A stretch of 64,000 nucleotides of DNA, taken from positions 62,001 to 126,000 of the forward strand of contig JAKLGU010000006.1 of the NCBI GenBank assembly GCA_022710485.1, read 5' to 3'. The notes below the pieces were generated by a model. That model had not been told where the DNA came from, did not search any database, and saw only the letters and a program-made list of their open reading frames with translations. Positions 55,409-63,409 of the stretch are shown piece after piece. The translations under genes were made by a program, and so were the position numbers. Position 1 is the stretch's first letter; the number at the start of each line of letters is the position of its first letter. This stretch comes from Gemmatimonadota bacterium (GTDB lineage Bacteria; Gemmatimonadota; Gemmatimonadetes; Gemmatimonadales; GWC2-71-9).

Positions 55409-58400
55409 CTGGTGGGCCGCTCCGTCAACCGCCGGAAGTACTCGAGGACGAGGCGCCGGTCTTCCGGGGAGAGCTGCTGGAGCTGCTCCCAGCTCGGGAT
55501 CCGCACCTGCATCGACTCATCTTCCAGCTGCGCCCTCAGCGCGGGGGGCAGGCGGACCTCGTCCTGGGAGCCGGTGGTGCTCTTCCGCTCCTTCTGGTCA
55601 TCCCGTTCCTCGCCCTGCAGGGTGCGACCGGCGTCGAGCATCCGCCGGAAGAGCCGCTCCTGTCGTTCCACCGTCCGGCGATCGAGCCGCCCCGCCTCCA
55701 TCTGCCGGGCCAGGTCGCGCGCCTCGCCCGCCAGCTCGCCGGCGCCTTCGGACTGCGTCTCGGCCCGGAGCCGCTCGAGTTGCTCGGCCAGGGCCCGCTG
55801 CTGGGCGGAGAGCTGGCGGATCTGCTCCTGCATCGCGCCGCCACCCACCATCGGCAGCATCTGCGCGCCCTGCTGACTCAATTGGCCCTGTTGCTGTGCC
55901 ATCTGGTTCATGCGCTCCATCGCCTCGGCCAGCCCCGACCCGGAGCCGGAGCCCGAGACGTCCCCCCGCGCACGGGCCATCTGGTAGGCGGCGGCGTTGA
56001 GGGCGTCCACCGCCTCCCCTGCCCTCGCCCCGGCTTCGCGCTGTCCGGGCACGGCAGTCGAGAGCGCCGCCCTGGCCTCGCCCATCTGCCGGCGGGCAGC
56101 CTCGAGCGTCGCGCCGATCTGGGGAGGCACGAGTGCGTTCTCGCCGGACACCTTCTTGTACTGCTCGGTCAGCTTTTCCACCCCTTCCTCCACCGCGGCC
56201 TGCTGCGCCCGGAAGGAGGACGATGACTCACCGCTCCGGAGCGCCTCGGTGATCGCAAGCTGCCGGTCGGCCAGCCGGCTGGTTTCAGCCATCATCTGGT
56301 CGATGGCCGCCATCACCTCGGCCTTCCATTCGCCCTGCACATCCTTGCGCTGTTGCTCCAGTTGCTGGCCCATGGCGTCGAGCTGCTGCTCCGCCTGCTT
56401 TCCCTGGCGCCTGGCGGCGTCCGGCTTGCCCTGTTGGGCCGCCGCGGCCGCCTGCTTCATCTGCTGCGCCGCCGCCTCCGCCGCCTCCGCCGCCGATTCG
56501 AGCTGCTGCGATTGCGCCTCGCCCTGCATCTTCTCCATGTCCCCGGCCGCTTCCCGCAGATCCGACGCGAGTGAATCAGCGCGGGCCGCGAGCGATTCCT
56601 CCTGCCGCGCCGCCTTGGCCGAATCGGTCCGGGCCACGTCCTCGTTCCAGCGCCCCTGCTCCTCCGCGAGGTCCCGTGCCTCGGCGGCCATGTTAGCCAT
56701 CTGGCCCTCCATGGCCGCCCGCTCGAAGAGCGTCTGGCTCCGCTCGAGCACCTCCTTCAACTGCCGCTGCGCCTCGGCCAGCTCCTCGAGCGCCCGCCGG
56801 GAGCGGGCGGCGTCGAGCTGGCTCAGCGCCTGCCGGAGTTCCTCCAGTTGTTGCCGCATTTCCGGCGTCAGCGCCTGTTCGAGCTGCTCGGCGATCTCCT
56901 CCATGCGGCGCTTGAACTCCGGATCCTGGACACCGGCCTCCTCCGCCGCCCGCTGGAGCGCCGCGATGGCCTCCCGCGTCTCCTCCGCTTGCCGGACCAG
57001 TTCCTCCTGCTGACGCGCCACGGCCTCTGCCCGCTTCGCGTCCTCGAACGACATGGACGACGCGTCCCGCCGACCGGAAGTCTCTGCGGCGGACCGCGAT
57101 GCCTCCCGCGACAGGTCCTCGGTCTGCCGCTGGAGCTGCTTGCTCGCGGCGGCGAGGGCGTCGAGCTGCGCCCCGACCGACTCCGTGGCGGCGCGCTCCG
57201 CCGCACGCATCTCCGCCACGGTGGGCAAGCGCAGGACGTATTCACGCGACCGGCCGGTGCGGGGCCGCGGCGCGTTGTCGACGGCCACGGCGTAGTAGCG
57301 GACGGTGTCGCCGGGGAGGAGCGCGCGGGACTCCAGCCCCAGGAGGAACGGCACCATCACCCGCTCAGGCGCGCCCGTAGGGACGACGACCGGCTCGCGA
57401 CGCTCGGGATCCTCGAGGCCCAGCCGGCTGATGCGCCGGCTCACGATCGTGACCGATGCGAGGCCGTGGTCGTCGTGCGCGTCGATGACCAGCGGGACCG
57501 TGAGCCCGAGCGGCGCCATGGTGTCGGCCCCGGGGACAGGAATGCTCACCTCTGGGGCGCTGTCCGGGGCGAGCCGGAGCTGCAGCGTCGCGTCGTCTCC
57601 GGCGAGAGGCGAGCCGTTCACCGTGGCCAGCGCCAGGCGGTACGCACCGGATGCCACCGGCAGCACCCGGCCGCTGAAGCGGCCGCCATCCACCGAGAGC
57701 ACCGTCGCGCCCTTCGGACCGACGAGCGCGGCCTTGGCGAGCGGGGCCGTCGCCTCCCCCTCCACCAGGAGGCGCGTCCCCTCTGGCAGGAGGATCGAGT
57801 CGGGACCGACGTCGAGGAGCTCGTCTTCGAGCCCCAGGTAGGTCGGGTACTGGGCGGTCACGGACAGGGAGCCGAGGAACGCGGGGATGCGGACGGTGAC
57901 GTGCAATGTGTCAGACGTCCTGCCTCCACTGGTGGCGCGTACGAACAAGTCAGCGGTCAGCGGGCCCGAGGAGATGCGACCCTCCCCCACCGAGTCGAGT
58001 TGCACCTCGTCGGAGCGCCACGTCTCTCCCGGGGCGCGCCGCCAAAGCGTGAGCGCGCGCCGGCCGGGCGCCCGGACCGTGAGCGAGACCGCCTCTCCCC
58101 GGTCCACCGCCAGCGCGGAGGATTCCACTCGCACGGCGCCGAGCGCCAGACCGAGCGCCTCGGCCGGATGCCACAGCATGCGCACCGGCGCGCGCCCCGG
58201 CCCGGCGCCGAGAAGCCCAACGGCGCCAAGCAGGAGCGCGAGCGCACCCATCCTGTTGTAGCGTCGAACCCCCTCGCCGACCGACGCGAGCGCCCCGGGG
58301 CCTCGCTCCGCGAGGTCGGCGGCGCGTGCCTGGTCGGCGGCCGCGTACAAGTCGGCACTCACGCCCGCCGCGGGCGCAGCGAGCATCCCGGTGAGCGATC

Positions 58401-58692
58401 CGAGCCTCCACGTCCCTTCGGCCTCGAGGTGCCGGGCCAGCGGGAGCACGCCAAGCGACCGGGAGCGTACCAGCGCCAAGCCGACCGCCGCGAAGGAGAC
58501 CGCCGCGGCGGCAACCCACGCCGCCGGGACCCACCAGAGGGTCTCCACCACCCCGAGCCGGGCGAGCCAGGCGGCGGCCGCAAGCACCACCAGCAGGGCG
58601 CCTGCCACGAGCGTGATTCCGCCCACCGCCATGCGCCGGAGCAGCGGAGCGGAGAGCGCGCTGAGCGCGGCCAGGGTGCTCCGCGCACTCAC
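55405..58692 (-). CDS. DUF4175 family large membrane-anchored coiled-coil protein
   Basis: 1095 residues. Two to three membrane segments lie near the N-terminus (about 20-42, 52-75, 150-165), then a beta-rich periplasmic part (170-490, with DSAPEVSIPVPGADTMAPL and VTIVSRRISRLGLEDPERR), then a long Gln/Glu/Ala-rich coiled coil (about 500-960), and a Leu/Arg-rich tail ending LSPEDRRLVLEYFRRLTE. This matches DUF4175. The GTG at 58692 overlaps DUF4159 (GTGA). Function is unknown; related genes usually sit with MoxR, DUF58 and DUF4159. Confidence 0.85.
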   Translation of the reverse strand: MSARSTLAALSALSAPLLRRMAVGGITLVAGALLVVLAAAAWLARLGVVETLWWVPAAWVAAAAVSFAAVGLALVRSRSLGVLPLARHLEAEGTWRLGSLTGMLAAPAAGVSADLYAAADQARAADLAERGPGALASVGEGVRRYNRMGALALLLGAVGLLGAGPGRAPVRMLWHPAEALGLALGAVRVESSALAVDRGEAVSLTVRAPGRRALTLWRRAPGETWRSDEVQLDSVGEGRISSGPLTADLFVRATSGGRTSDTLHVTVRIPAFLGSLSVTAQYPTYLGLEDELLDVGPDSILLPEGTRLLVEGEATAPLAKAALVGPKGATVLSVDGGRFSGRVLPVASGAYRLALATVNGSPLAGDDATLQLRLAPDSAPEVSIPVPGADTMAPLGLTVPLVIDAHDDHGLASVTIVSRRISRLGLEDPERREPVVVPTGAPERVMVPFLLGLESRALLPGDTVRYYAVAVDNAPRPRTGRSREYVLRLPTVAEMRAAERAATESVGAQLDALAAASKQLQRQTEDLSREASRSAAETSGRRDASSMSFEDAKRAEAVARQQEELVRQAEETREAIAALQRAAEEAGVQDPEFKRRMEEIAEQLEQALTPEMRQQLEELRQALSQLDAARSRRALEELAEAQRQLKEVLERSQTLFERAAMEGQMANMAAEARDLAEEQGRWNEDVARTDSAKAARQEESLAARADSLASDLREAAGDMEKMQGEAQSQQLESAAEAAEAAAQQMKQAAAAAQQGKPDAARRQGKQAEQQLDAMGQQLEQQRKDVQGEWKAEVMAAIDQMMAETSRLADRQLAITEALRSGESSSSFRAQQAAVEEGVEKLTEQYKKVSGENALVPPQIGATLEAARRQMGEARAALSTAVPGQREAGARAGEAVDALNAAAYQMARARGDVSGSGSGSGLAEAMERMNQMAQQQGQLSQQGAQMLPMVGGGAMQEQIRQLSAQQRALAEQLERLRAETQSEGAGELAGEARDLARQMEAGRLDRRTVERQERLFRRMLDAGRTLQGEERDDQKERKSTTGSQDEVRLPPALRAQLEDESMQVRIPSWEQLQQLSPEDRRLVLEYFRRLTERPTR

Positions 58693-59381
58693 CGGCCGGT
58701 CCCCACCGCGTACGCGACCAGGTTCACACCCATCCGGAGCGCGGCCTCGCGGACTTCGGGGGCGTCCTTGTGGACGTCGGGATCCTCCCACCCATCGCCC
58801 AGGTCCGACTGGTAGGTGTAGAAGACGGCAAGCCGGCCGTCGAGGAAGATGCCGAAGCCCTGGGCCGGCTTTCCATCGTGCTCGTGGATCTTCGGAACGC
58901 CGCGAGGGAATTGGTAGACGAGGTTGTAGATGGGATGATCGAGCGGCACCTCCACGAGCGGCCGGTCAGGGAAGAGCCGGGCCAGCTCGCGGCGGAGCGA
59001 CTCGTCCATCCCGTAATTGTCGTCCGCGTGGAGGAACCCGCCCTGCTGCAGGTAACGCCGGAGGGTGACGAGGTCGGCGTCGCTGAAGCGGACGTTGCCG
59101 TGCCCGGTCATGTAGAGGTAGGGCACCTCCCAGAGCGCCGGCGACGACAGCATCACGACCCGCTCGCGTTCGGCCGCCTGGAGGTCCGTCCGGGCGCGGA
59201 CCGCGGCGAGGAGGTTGGGCAGGCTGGAGGGGTTGGCGTACCAATCGCCACCCCCGTCATAGTGCAGGCGGCCGATGGTCACACCCCCGTCTTCCTGCGC
59301 GCCAAGCGGGGCGACGCCGGCGAGCAGGACGAGGGACAGAAACGAAACGAAACGGCCCCGGACGGCGGGCCCGGCGTGCAT
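58689..59381 (-). CDS. DUF4159 exported protein
   Basis: 230 residues from an ATG at 59381 (a GTG three bases earlier is possible), signal peptide cleaved near APLGAQED. The DUF4159 pattern is VTIGRLHYDGGGDWYANPSSLPNLL, VPYLYMTGHGNVRFSDADLVTLRRYLQQGGFLHADDN, DHPIYNLVYQFP and AVFYTYQSDLGDGWEDP, near VNLVAYAV. The family has a GATase1/ThuA-like fold. It overlaps rsmI and DUF4175 and belongs to the same envelope module. Confidence 0.88.
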   Translation of the reverse strand: MHAGPAVRGRFVSFLSLVLLAGVAPLGAQEDGGVTIGRLHYDGGGDWYANPSSLPNLLAAVRARTDLQAAERERVVMLSSPALWEVPYLYMTGHGNVRFSDADLVTLRRYLQQGGFLHADDNYGMDESLRRELARLFPDRPLVEVPLDHPIYNLVYQFPRGVPKIHEHDGKPAQGFGIFLDGRLAVFYTYQSDLGDGWEDPDVHKDAPEVREAALRMGVNLVAYAVGTGR

Positions 59382-60220
59382 CACGGGAGCTCCATGACCA
59401 GGCGATACACCTCATTACGGCCGAGTCCGCTCGATTCCGTCAGCTGGCGGACGACGTCCTTCCGTGACAGCCCCTCCGCCAGCAGCGACGCGGCCTGGGC
59501 GCGAAGCGTCTCTGGGTCCGGCGGCGCGGTGGAGGTGGCCGGGGCGCCCTCGAGCACGAGGGTGATTTCGCCCTTGGGCGGGTGCTCGGTGTACCACTCC
59601 GACAGCTCCTCGAGCGTCCCGGCGCGGAACTCCTCGTGCATCTTGGTCAGTTCACGCGCCACGACCGCCCGCCGCCCGGACCCGCACGCGTCGGCCAGGT
59701 CGCGCAGCAGGGCGACGAGGCGGGGCGGCGCCTCGTAAAAGACGACCGTCCATTGCTCCGCGGCCGCCCGGGCAAGCTCCGCCTCTCGTTCCCTGCCCTT
59801 GCGCGCCGGAAACCCGAGAAAGAGGTACCGGTCAGCCGGCAATCCCGACGCGGAGAGCGCAGTGGCGACCGCCGAGGCTCCGGGGATAGGGACGACCGGG
59901 CAGCCGCCCGCACGCACCGCGGCGACGAGGCGCGCGCCCGGGTCGCTGATGCCGGGGGTCCCGGCGTCCGTCACCAGTGCCACCGACCGCCCGGCGTGGA
60001 GCAGCGCCAGGATCGGCTCCGCCTGGCTCGCCTCGCTGTGGGCGTGCACGCCGAGCATGCGGGGCGTCGCGCCGATGTGCTGGAGCAGTGTCCGGCTCCG
60101 GCGGGTGTCTTCCGCCGCCACGACATCGACGGCTCGAAGGACCTCGGCGGCGCGAGTCGTCAGGTCTCCGAGATGTCCGAGGGGGGTGGCGACGACGTAG
60201 AGGGTGCCGGGGTCTACCAG
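59381..60220 (-). CDS. rsmI: 16S rRNA 2'-O-methyltransferase RsmI, probable CTG start
   Basis: 279 residues if translation starts at the CTG at 60220. RsmI methylates the ribose of C1402 in 16S rRNA. The conserved N-terminus (GTLYVVATPLGHLGDLTTRAAEVL) is encoded upstream of 60121, the first in-frame ATG/GTG/TTG, and no such start exists upstream. The CTG at 60220 has GGAG six bases before it, giving a normal-length protein. Other blocks: AAEDTRRSRTLLQHIG, VTDAGTPGISDPGARLV, PIPGASAVATALSASGL, FLGFPARKG and ELTKMHEEFRAGTL. It overlaps the upstream gene by 7 nt. Confidence 0.92.
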   Translation of the reverse strand: MVDPGTLYVVATPLGHLGDLTTRAAEVLRAVDVVAAEDTRRSRTLLQHIGATPRMLGVHAHSEASQAEPILALLHAGRSVALVTDAGTPGISDPGARLVAAVRAGGCPVVPIPGASAVATALSASGLPADRYLFLGFPARKGREREAELARAAAEQWTVVFYEAPPRLVALLRDLADACGSGRRAVVARELTKMHEEFRAGTLEELSEWYTEHPPKGEITLVLEGAPATSTAPPDPETLRAQAASLLAEGLSRKDVVRQLTESSGLGRNEVYRLVMELP

Positions 60221-61230
60221 GTGAGGCTCCAGGGAAAGTGCGCATAGAAGCCGGCGGCCTGCAGCAGGTGGCGCTGGTCCCGCGTGGTGGCCTGCAGAAT
60301 CCGGGGGCCCGCGCCCGGGGAAACCACCTCGATCTCGGACAGCAGCGCGCCGGTCCAGGCGGCCAGGTCCGCGGTCAGTTCGGCGGCTGGCGTGGCCACC
60401 ATGGACGGGTCGCCGCCGTTCGAGGGGAGAATGTGGCCGAGGGCGGTCCGCACGGGCAGCAGCCTGCTGGTCACTCGGTCCACCCTGCGGTGCCCGTCCT
60501 CGGGCAGCTCAGCCTCGATGGCGCCGGCTATCCGCAGGTACAGCTCCCGGTACATCCGCACCTGCGACGGCAGCACCTGGACAGGCAGGCCGGCCGCCGG
60601 CGGCACGCCGCTGACGGCGAGCGCGGGCTGGACGCCGTCGGCATCCGGTTGGAAGATCCCCTCGATGTACGCCGGCAGCGGCACCGACTCCGGCCGCGCG
60701 TAGAAGTACCCCCCGGAAAACTTCCCGTGGTCGAATTGCAGGTAGTTGACCCGGCCGTTCGAGATGATCTCGAGCGCCCCGGTCAGCGATTCCTCCACGA
60801 CCCGGGGGAAGATCAACTCAGGGTGCTTCGAATCCACCACCCAGGGCTCTGCGGGCGCCGCGCAGGCCTGGTACATCAACTCGAGCTGGGCGGTCGGCGC
60901 CGCGCAGTAAGCCGCCTCGCCCCGCTCCGGGTCCGCCTTCAGGCGGCGCACCGCCTCGGCGATCGGGAGCACCGTGCGCTGGCCCGACCCGATCCCCGCG
61001 GCCGTCACCAGCTCGCCGCGCTGGAAGAAGAGCAGGATCAACTCGTCCGGGAGATAGCCGAGGAAGTAGGCGTCCACCTTGCCGTCCCGGTCGCGCTTGG
61101 CGAACGAAAGCAGGTTGTCGAGGTGGAGATAGATGAGGCGGGTGCGCGCAATCAGCGTGTCCGACGCCGGAAAGGCGACGTCGCTCAGTCGGATGGCGGA
61201 ATGGAGCAGCCGTGTGCCGCTGACGAGCAT
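60214..61230 (-). CDS. Conserved protein of unknown function
   Basis: 338 residues, no signal peptide or membrane segment. The N-terminal half includes YLHLDNLLSFAKRDRDGKVDAYFLGYLPDELILLFF; the middle has TGALEIISNGRVNYLQFDHGKFSGGYFYA, which recalls DUF4388-like domains of bacterial signalling proteins; the C-terminal region has RMYRELYLRIAGAIEAELPEDGHRRV and is helical. No catalytic motif is visible. It is the first gene of a twelve-gene chain, starting after a hairpin behind trxA. Confidence 0.6.
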   Translation of the reverse strand: MLVSGTRLLHSAIRLSDVAFPASDTLIARTRLIYLHLDNLLSFAKRDRDGKVDAYFLGYLPDELILLFFQRGELVTAAGIGSGQRTVLPIAEAVRRLKADPERGEAAYCAAPTAQLELMYQACAAPAEPWVVDSKHPELIFPRVVEESLTGALEIISNGRVNYLQFDHGKFSGGYFYARPESVPLPAYIEGIFQPDADGVQPALAVSGVPPAAGLPVQVLPSQVRMYRELYLRIAGAIEAELPEDGHRRVDRVTSRLLPVRTALGHILPSNGGDPSMVATPAAELTADLAAWTGALLSEIEVVSPGAGPRILQATTRDQRHLLQAAGFYAHFPWSLTW

Positions 61231-61245
61231 AGACCCCCGGCGGGA

Positions 61246-61269
61246 CGGGCCGCCCGATCGGGCGGCCCG
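61246..61269. terminator. 24-nt perfect hairpin between trxA and the twelve-gene chain
   Basis: CGGGCCGCCC, loop GATC, then GGGCGGCCCG: a 10-bp all-GC stem in the 51-nt gap downstream of trxA. No T-run follows, so it may be a pause site or a weak terminator. It marks the boundary before the long minus-strand chain. Confidence 0.5.
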
Positions 61270-61281
61270 GGACGCGACGCC

Positions 61282-61614
61282 TTACGCCGCGAGGTGGTGC
61301 TGGATCTTCGACGCGATCGCCGGCTTGGGGACGGCGCCGATGATGGTGTCCACGTGCTTGCCGTCCTTGAAGAACAGCACCGCGGGAATCGAGCGGATGT
61401 TGAACTTGGCCGCCACCCGCTGGTTGGCGTCCACGTCCAGCTTCGTGATCCGGACCTTTCCGGCGTATTCCGCGGCCAGCTGGTCGAGCGAGGGTGCGAT
61501 GATCTGGCATGGCCCGCACCACGTGGCCCAGAAATCCACGAGCACGAGTCCCTTGTGTTGCTCGACCTCGGCGGCGAAGGTGCTCTCGGTTACGTCAATC
61601 GTGTTCTGCCCCAT
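61282..61614 (-). CDS. trxA: Thioredoxin
   Basis: 110 residues with the WCGPC active site (Cys33, Cys36) in VDFWATWCGPC, the conserved cis-Pro in IRSIPAVLFFKDG, and a C-terminal GAVPKPAIASKI. Cytoplasmic disulfide reductase for MsrA, ribonucleotide reductase and others. ATG at 61614; the upstream frame is not homologous. Divergent from mce across a 91-nt gap. Confidence 0.97.
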   Translation of the reverse strand: MGQNTIDVTESTFAAEVEQHKGLVLVDFWATWCGPCQIIAPSLDQLAAEYAGKVRITKLDVDANQRVAAKFNIRSIPAVLFFKDGKHVDTIIGAVPKPAIASKIQHHLAA

Positions 61615-61667
61615 GTCCGTCCAACCTCCCAGTGTGCGGCGGGGTGCGCGCCTGCGCGCCCCGCAGT

Positions 61668-61675
61668 TAAGTTCA
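61668..61675 (+). promoter_or_regulatory. Candidate -7 box TAAGTTCA before mce
   Basis: TAAGTTCA lies 30 nt before the mce start in the divergent gap and shares TAAGTT with the box before the cysteine synthase gene. Inference from recurrence. Confidence 0.3.
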
Positions 61676-61705
61676 AGCCAACCAACCTGACACGCCGGAG
61701 TCTCC

Positions 61706-62101
61706 GTGCCGGACACCCCTCGCATCGCCCACATCGGCATCGCCGTCCACGACATCGGCGAGGCCCTGACGTTTTACCGCGACGTGCTCGGCCTCGCGCC
61801 CCACCCCGCCGAGACCGCCGACGGCGCCACCATCGTGTCGATCCCCTTCGGCGACTCCGAGGTGGAGCTGCTTGAGCCCCGGTTGCCCGATTCGCCGATC
61901 GCGAAATTCCTGGAGCGCCGCGGCCCCGGCATCCACCACGTCTGCTACCGCGTGGCGGACCTCGACGCCGCGCTGCAGCAGGCGCGCGACGCCGGTTACC
62001 GCCTCGTGGACGAGGTGCCGCGCACCGGCGCCGGCGGGTGCCGCATCGCGTTCCTGCACCCCAAGTCCACCGCCGGGATCCTCATCGAGCTCACCGAGTA
62101 G
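61706..62101 (+). CDS. mce: Methylmalonyl-CoA epimerase
   Basis: 131 residues, VOC fold. Metal ligands are in IAHIGIAVHD (His9), SEVELLEP (Glu), GIHHVCYRVADLD (His) and ILIELTE (Glu), with PKSTAGILIEL typical of the epimerase. It interconverts the 2R and 2S forms in propionyl-CoA metabolism. GTG start with CGGAG upstream. The mutase genes are not in the window. Confidence 0.92.
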   Translation: MPDTPRIAHIGIAVHDIGEALTFYRDVLGLAPHPAETADGATIVSIPFGDSEVELLEPRLPDSPIAKFLERRGPGIHHVCYRVADLDAALQQARDAGYRLVDEVPRTGAGGCRIAFLHPKSTAGILIELTE

Positions 62102-62113
62102 GGCGGCCGGAGC

Positions 62114-62569
62114 CTACATCGGGTTCCCCTGGTCGTCGCAGGGCCGACCCGGGCTGGCGGCCGCCGTGACGTCGACGTTCTGGACCAGGTACTGGTCCTT
62201 CCACTTGCCCACGATGAAGGGCACTGAATTCTGGCACTTGCCCACGAAGATGCGCATGGTCACCATGACCTGGTCCGGATGGCCGTCCACCGTGCCGAGG
62301 CTGGCGACCTTGGCCGAGTCGTTGGTCAGGTACTTCTGCATGATGCGAATGCGCTTCTCGTAGTCCGGCGGCTGCTTGCTCGTGGCGGCCGGACCGGACG
62401 CGCCGCCCCAGTAACTGGCCATCAACGTGAGGTTGGTGTCCTTGGCCGCCGCCAGGAACGCCTTGACGGTCGTCTCGGGAGAGCGGTTTGCCATCGGACC
62501 ACCGCTCCCCGCGCCGCCGCCTGCACAGGCCGCGACGAGGAGCAAACCGGGAATCCAGCGCAGAGTCAC
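62114..62569 (-). CDS. Small lipoprotein of unknown function
   Basis: 151 residues, GTG start at 62569. Lipobox LLVAAC (Cys15). The mature part has RSPETTVKAFLAAAKDTNLTLMASYWG, an NTF2/DUF4878-like helix, then a beta-rich segment with VMVTMRIFVGKC and FIVGKWKDQYLVQNVDV. It is convergent with mce and divergent from pdxJ. Function unknown. Confidence 0.65.
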   Translation of the reverse strand: MTLRWIPGLLLVAACAGGGAGSGGPMANRSPETTVKAFLAAAKDTNLTLMASYWGGASGPAATSKQPPDYEKRIRIMQKYLTNDSAKVASLGTVDGHPDQVMVTMRIFVGKCQNSVPFIVGKWKDQYLVQNVDVTAAASPGRPCDDQGNPM

Positions 62570-62629
62570 GGGCCATCCGCCTTGGGAAGTGAACTGCTTC
62601 AAACGTAAACCGCGCGCGGAGTGCGAGCA

Positions 62630-63370
62630 ATGACGCCAGTCAGGCTGTACGTGAACATCGATCACGTCGCCACCGTGCGACAAGCGCGGAAGACCGACGA
62701 GCCCGATCCGCTGGAGGCCGCACGCGCCGCCATGGCCGGCGGCGCGGACGGCATCACCGTGCACCTGCGCGAGGACCGCCGCCACATTCAAGACGCGGAC
62801 GTGGTCGCCATCGCGACGTCTCTCCCCTCCCCGCTCAACTTCGAGCTGGGCGCCAGCGACGAAATCGTGGAGCTGGCCTGCCGACTCCGGCCGCTGCAGG
62901 CCACCCTCGTGCCGGAACGGCGGGACGAGCTGACCACCGAGGGGGGGCTGCGCGTCAGTTCGCGGGACGCCAGGCTCCGGAACGCCATCCGGCGGCTCGA
63001 CGAGGCGGGGTGCCGGGTCAGTCTCTTCATCGACCCGGTCCTCGACGTGATCGACGCCGCCAAGGACCTCGGCGTGCCCGCCATCGAGCTCCACACCGGC
63101 GACTACGCCCACCACTGGCGCGAGGGCCCCGCCGCCCTCGAACAGCTGCGGCACGCGGCAAGCCACGCGGCGGAACTCGGCCTCGCCGTCCACGCGGGCC
63201 ACGGCCTGACGTACCTCAACGTCCGCGAGGTGGCGGCGGTTCCCGAAATCGAGGAACTCAACATCGGGCACAGCATCGTGAGCCGAGCCGTGTTCGAGGG
63301 CCTCGAGGGCGCCGTGCGTCGGATGCGGGGCCTCATGACCGCCGCCCGCACCGGCTCCGGACGGCCGTAA
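62630..63370 (+). CDS. pdxJ: Pyridoxine 5'-phosphate synthase
   Basis: 246 residues, TIM barrel. It joins 1-deoxyxylulose phosphate and aminoacetone phosphate to form pyridoxine phosphate. YVNIDHVATVRQARKTDEPDP at the N-terminus, GGADGITVHLREDRRHIQD, NFELGAS, TLVPERRDELTTEGGL, VSLFIDPVLDVIDAA, AIELHTGDYA and ELNIGHSIVSRAVF are all present. The ATG at 62630 has GGAG eight bases upstream; a GTG at 62621 lies too near that site. Confidence 0.97.
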   Translation: MTPVRLYVNIDHVATVRQARKTDEPDPLEAARAAMAGGADGITVHLREDRRHIQDADVVAIATSLPSPLNFELGASDEIVELACRLRPLQATLVPERRDELTTEGGLRVSSRDARLRNAIRRLDEAGCRVSLFIDPVLDVIDAAKDLGVPAIELHTGDYAHHWREGPAALEQLRHAASHAAELGLAVHAGHGLTYLNVREVAAVPEIEELNIGHSIVSRAVFEGLEGAVRRMRGLMTAARTGSGRP

Positions 63371-63395
63371 CCTTTCCCGGGAACCCGGCACACCC

Positions 63396-63403
63396 TAACT
63401 TGT
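63396..63403 (+). promoter_or_regulatory. Candidate -7 box TAACTTGT before the Hpt-like gene
   Basis: TAACTTGT ends 6 nt before the ATG at 63410, with no ribosome binding site between, as in a leaderless transcript. Shares TAACTT with the box before the BON gene. Confidence 0.35.
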
Positions 63404-63409
63404 TTCGAC

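Noticed and set aside
56848-58815. A 655-codon plus-strand frame opposite DUF4175
   Set aside because: Shadow of the DUF4175 gene; composition is Arg/His/Gly-rich and there is no ribosome binding site or family match.
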